From: an uncultured Bacilli bacterium
GTDB lineage: Bacteria > Bacillota_I > Bacilli_A > RF39 > UBA660
Direction: 5' to 3'
NCBI GenBank assembly: GCA_947630585.1
Contig: CANRIE010000030.1
Coordinates: 1-7,756 of the forward strand
DNA: 7,756 nt
The translations under genes and the position numbers were made by a program. Below, piece by piece: positions 6,118-7,756 of the stretch. Below the pieces are notes generated by a model, which was not told the origin of the DNA, made no database searches, and saw only the letters and a list, made by a program, of their open reading frames with translations. Numbering within the stretch: position 1 is the first letter of the stretch; each line of letters begins with the position of its first letter.

Positions 6118-6452
6118 TGGAAAAAGTTAAATTAGAGCGCATTAATAATGCTTTTATGGAACAACTTAATATTATATTTGGAACGGAGATTAAAAATCCT
6201 ATTTTAAAGAAGGTTGTTGTAACAGGGGTTAGTATTACTAATGATTTAAGTTATGCAAAAGTTTATTTCACTTGCTTTGATGAAGATAGAAAAGAAATTT
6301 TAAAAGAATTAAAAGATAGTGCTGGATTTATTAGAGGCGAAGTATCAAAACGAGTTGAAATAAGACATACACCTGAATTAATTTTTGAATATGATGAGTC
6401 ACTAGAATATGCTAAGAGAATTGAAGATAAAATTAAAGAAATAAATGAATAA
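6117..6452 (+). CDS. rbfA: 30S ribosome-binding factor RbfA
   Basis: 111 aa, near the usual 115-130. RbfA is a single KH-type domain that binds the immature 30S subunit, acts in maturation of the 16S rRNA 5' region, and is needed for growth in the cold. Family features are the N-terminal helix with RINNAFMEQLNIIF, the strands LKKVVVTGVSITNDLSYAKVYFT, the helix FIRGEVSKRVEIRHTPEL, and the closing FEYDESLEYAKRIEDKI (the D-S motif typical of the C-terminal helix). The start overlaps the infB stop (TAATG) with GAGG at 6103-6106, which implies coupled translation. It is the last gene of the operon; no terminator lies between it and the glyS promoter 4 bp downstream, so read-through would meet the T-box terminator. 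Confidence 0.93.
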   Translation: MEKVKLERINNAFMEQLNIIFGTEIKNPILKKVVVTGVSITNDLSYAKVYFTCFDEDRKEILKELKDSAGFIRGEVSKRVEIRHTPELIFEYDESLEYAKRIEDKIKEINE

Positions 6453-6455
6453 TGC

Positions 6456-6484
6456 TTGCATATTTAAAAAAAGTTTTATATAAT
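6456..6484 (+). promoter_or_regulatory. Promoter of the T-box/glyS unit
   Basis: The -35 is TTGCAT (6456-6461), the spacer is 17 nt, and the -10 is a perfect TATAAT (6479-6484). The predicted start is at about 6491, just ahead of the T-box Stem I. It begins only 4 bp after the rbfA stop. Confidence 0.7.
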
Positions 6485-6490
6485 TATAAA

Positions 6491-6610
6491 GAAAAAACGA
6501 TGACGGGCTTGGAAACCTATCAGTTATATAGAAAGAGAGATTCTTATGAATAAGTAAAGTGGAACCGCGGGGTAACTCGTCTTTACAAAAAGTAAGGGTC
6601 TTTTTATTTT
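6491..6610 (+). promoter_or_regulatory. Glycine T-box riboswitch with ultrashort Stem I
   Basis: The T-box core AAGTGGAACCGCGG is at 6557-6570, with bulge UGGA at 6560-6563. Its last base A can pair with discriminator U73, the usual base of bacterial tRNA-Gly. The conserved AGAGAG (6534-6539) is followed by a small Stem III ATTC-TTAT-GAAT (6540-6551). The antiterminator pairs GTAAAG (6554-6559) with CTTTAC (6581-6586); the competing terminator reuses CTTTAC. Stem I can only occupy about 6496-6525: AAC/GTT, GAT/ATC and GGG/CCT helices closing an 8-nt loop (6508-6515) that contains GGA (6511-6513), a glycine codon followed by a purine. Uncharged tRNA-Gly should favour glyS transcription. The T-box call is firm; the specifier position is inference. 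Confidence 0.92.
6579..6610 (+). terminator. T-box-controlled intrinsic terminator (attenuator) of glyS
   Basis: Stem GTCTTTAC/GTAAGGGT (6579-6586 with 6592-6599, 8 bp including G-T pairs) with an AAAAA loop, followed by CTTTTTATTTT. Its left arm contains CTTTAC, which the antiterminator helix also needs, so the two structures exclude each other as expected for a transcriptional T-box. Confidence 0.85.
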
Positions 6611-6628
6611 AAAGGAGAGGATATATTT

Positions 6629-7756
6629 ATGAAAATGGAAGATTTAGTTAATTATTGTAAACAATATGGTTTCATTTTTCAAGGAAGTGAAATCTATGGA
6701 GGACTTGCTAATTCTTGGGACTTTGGTCCTTTAGGAAGAGAATTGAAAGAAAATTTAAAGAAAATGTGGTGGCAAGAATTTGTTTTATCGAAAAAGAATA
6801 GTTATGGACTTGATTCAGCTATCATTATGAACCCTAATGTTTGGGTTGCAAGTGGTCATGTTGCATCATTCTCAGACCCACTTATTGATTGCAAAAAATG
6901 TAAGGCAAGACATAGAGCTGATAAGTTAATTGAAGATGCAACGAATGGGAAAGTTACAGCTGATGGTTGGGATAACAAGGAAATTGAAGATTATATTAAT
7001 GAAAATAATATTGCTTGTCCAACTTGTGGAGGACATGACTTTACTCCAATTAGAAAGTTTAATTTATTATTTGAAACTTATATGGGAGTTACCGAGGACT
7101 CTAAAAGCAAAGTATATCTAAGAGGTGAAACTGCTCAAGGAATATTTGTTAATTTCAAGAATATAGAACGTTCAATGCGAGCTAAATTACCATTTGGAAT
7201 TGGTCAAATTGGTAAAGCCTTCAGAAATGAAATAACTCCAAGTAACTTTATTTTTAGAGTAAGAGAATTTGAACAAATGGAATATGAATTTTTCTGTAAA
7301 CCAGATACAGATTTAGAATGGTTTAAATATTGGAAACAATTTTGTATGGATTTCTTAATTAAACTTGGACTTAATAAAGATAATCTTCGATTTAGGGATC
7401 ATAGTAAAGAAGAATTAAGTTTCTATTCTAAAGCAACTACTGATATTGAGTATTTATTCCCAATGGGATGGGGAGAACTTTGGGGTATTGCAGATAGAAC
7501 TGATTATGACCTTAATTGTCATATGAAACATTCTAAAGAAGATTTAACTTACTTTGATCAAGATACTAATGAAAGATATGTTCCTTATGTTGTTGAACCA
7601 AGTGTTGGAGTAGATAGATTAGTATTAGCCCTTTTGTGTGATGCGTATAAACCAAATTATGAAGAAAATGGAGTTACAAGAGAATTATTAAAAATTAATT
7701 ATAAATTAGCACCATATAAAGTAACAGTTTTACCACTTATTAAAAAGCAACACGCT
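6629..7756 (+). CDS. glyS: Glycyl-tRNA synthetase, class II alpha2 (single-chain) type, 3' end outside window
   Basis: 376 codons present, open to the window edge. The start is supported by AAAGGAGAGG at 6611-6620. The enzyme charges tRNA-Gly with glycine using ATP. It is the single-chain dimeric type found in archaea, eukaryotes and many Bacillota/Mollicutes, and not the alpha2beta2 glyQ/glyS type. Visible are the N-terminal motif 1 area (SEIYGGLANSWDFGPLG), paired cysteines C88/C91 and C130/C133 in the insertion (zinc-site-like), LRGETAQGIFVNF (164-176; most homologues have P at the G166 position), motif 2 FRNEITP with R199 and E201, and motif 3 EPSVGVDRL (323-331). The sequence stops just as the C-terminal anticodon-binding domain begins (YKVTVLPL). 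The T-box upstream fits its regulation by glycine charging. Confidence 0.96.
   Translation, partial: MKMEDLVNYCKQYGFIFQGSEIYGGLANSWDFGPLGRELKENLKKMWWQEFVLSKKNSYGLDSAIIMNPNVWVASGHVASFSDPLIDCKKCKARHRADKLIEDATNGKVTADGWDNKEIEDYINENNIACPTCGGHDFTPIRKFNLLFETYMGVTEDSKSKVYLRGETAQGIFVNFKNIERSMRAKLPFGIGQIGKAFRNEITPSNFIFRVREFEQMEYEFFCKPDTDLEWFKYWKQFCMDFLIKLGLNKDNLRFRDHSKEELSFYSKATTDIEYLFPMGWGELWGIADRTDYDLNCHMKHSKEDLTYFDQDTNERYVPYVVEPSVGVDRLVLALLCDAYKPNYEENGVTRELLKINYKLAPYKVTVLPLIKKQHA

Noticed and set aside
6930..7121. Small 63-codon open frame
   Set aside because: It is a shadow in another frame of glyS, whose own frame runs from 6629 to the window end with clear class II synthetase motifs.

Overview
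The window reads as chromosome of a very AT-rich, low-GC Gram-positive bacterium close to the Bacilli/Mollicutes boundary (for example the uncultured gut RF39 or Erysipelotrichia-like lineages). The reasons are a Bacillota-type nusA-rnpM-infB-rbfA operon, a T-box upstream of a class II glycyl-tRNA synthetase, AGGAGG-type ribosome binding sites, and near-consensus TATAAT promoters. Tryptophan is TGG throughout and the first gene ends in TGA, so the standard bacterial code applies and not the Mycoplasma code. The exact taxon cannot be set from this sequence.

Positions 1-2055 are an accessory surface locus. A strong intrinsic terminator (52-106) closes an upstream unit outside the window. A sigma-A-like promoter then drives one long gene for an exported protein. 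This protein has a TasA/camelysin-like N-terminal part followed by two lectin-like modules of the DUF6273 type. Each module ends in a 119-bp, indel-free, GC-rich copy of the same sequence (1204-1322 and 1858-1976). In the 20-codon core of these copies, 12 codons differ by 18 substitutions. All 18 fall in codon positions 1 or 2, all 12 codon changes alter the amino acid, and every third position is identical. That is the footprint of adenine-specific mutagenesis of AAY-type codons by a diversity-generating retroelement (DGR). The two copies are therefore most likely two variable regions in one target gene, fed by a template and reverse transcriptase that lie outside this window. This is the main discovery here.

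Positions 2056-2360 have no protein gene. They hold a short AT tandem repeat and a good promoter followed by a compact structured RNA (about 2134-2247) that resembles the omega RNA/right end of a TnpB (IS200/IS605-type) element, although no tnpB is present. Next come the promoter and leader hairpin of the following operon.

Positions 2361-6452 are the translation/transcription operon rimP-nusA-rnpM(ylxR)-infB-rbfA, tightly packed with overlaps or short gaps. It is unusual in that RimP is cut to its N-terminal domain and the usual ylxQ gene between rnpM and infB is absent. The products act in 30S subunit maturation (RimP, RbfA), transcription elongation and antitermination (NusA), RNase P modulation (RnpM) and initiation (IF2).

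Positions 6456-7756 are a separately promoted glyS unit under a glycine T-box whose Stem I appears to be ultrashort. The glyS gene runs off the end of the window.
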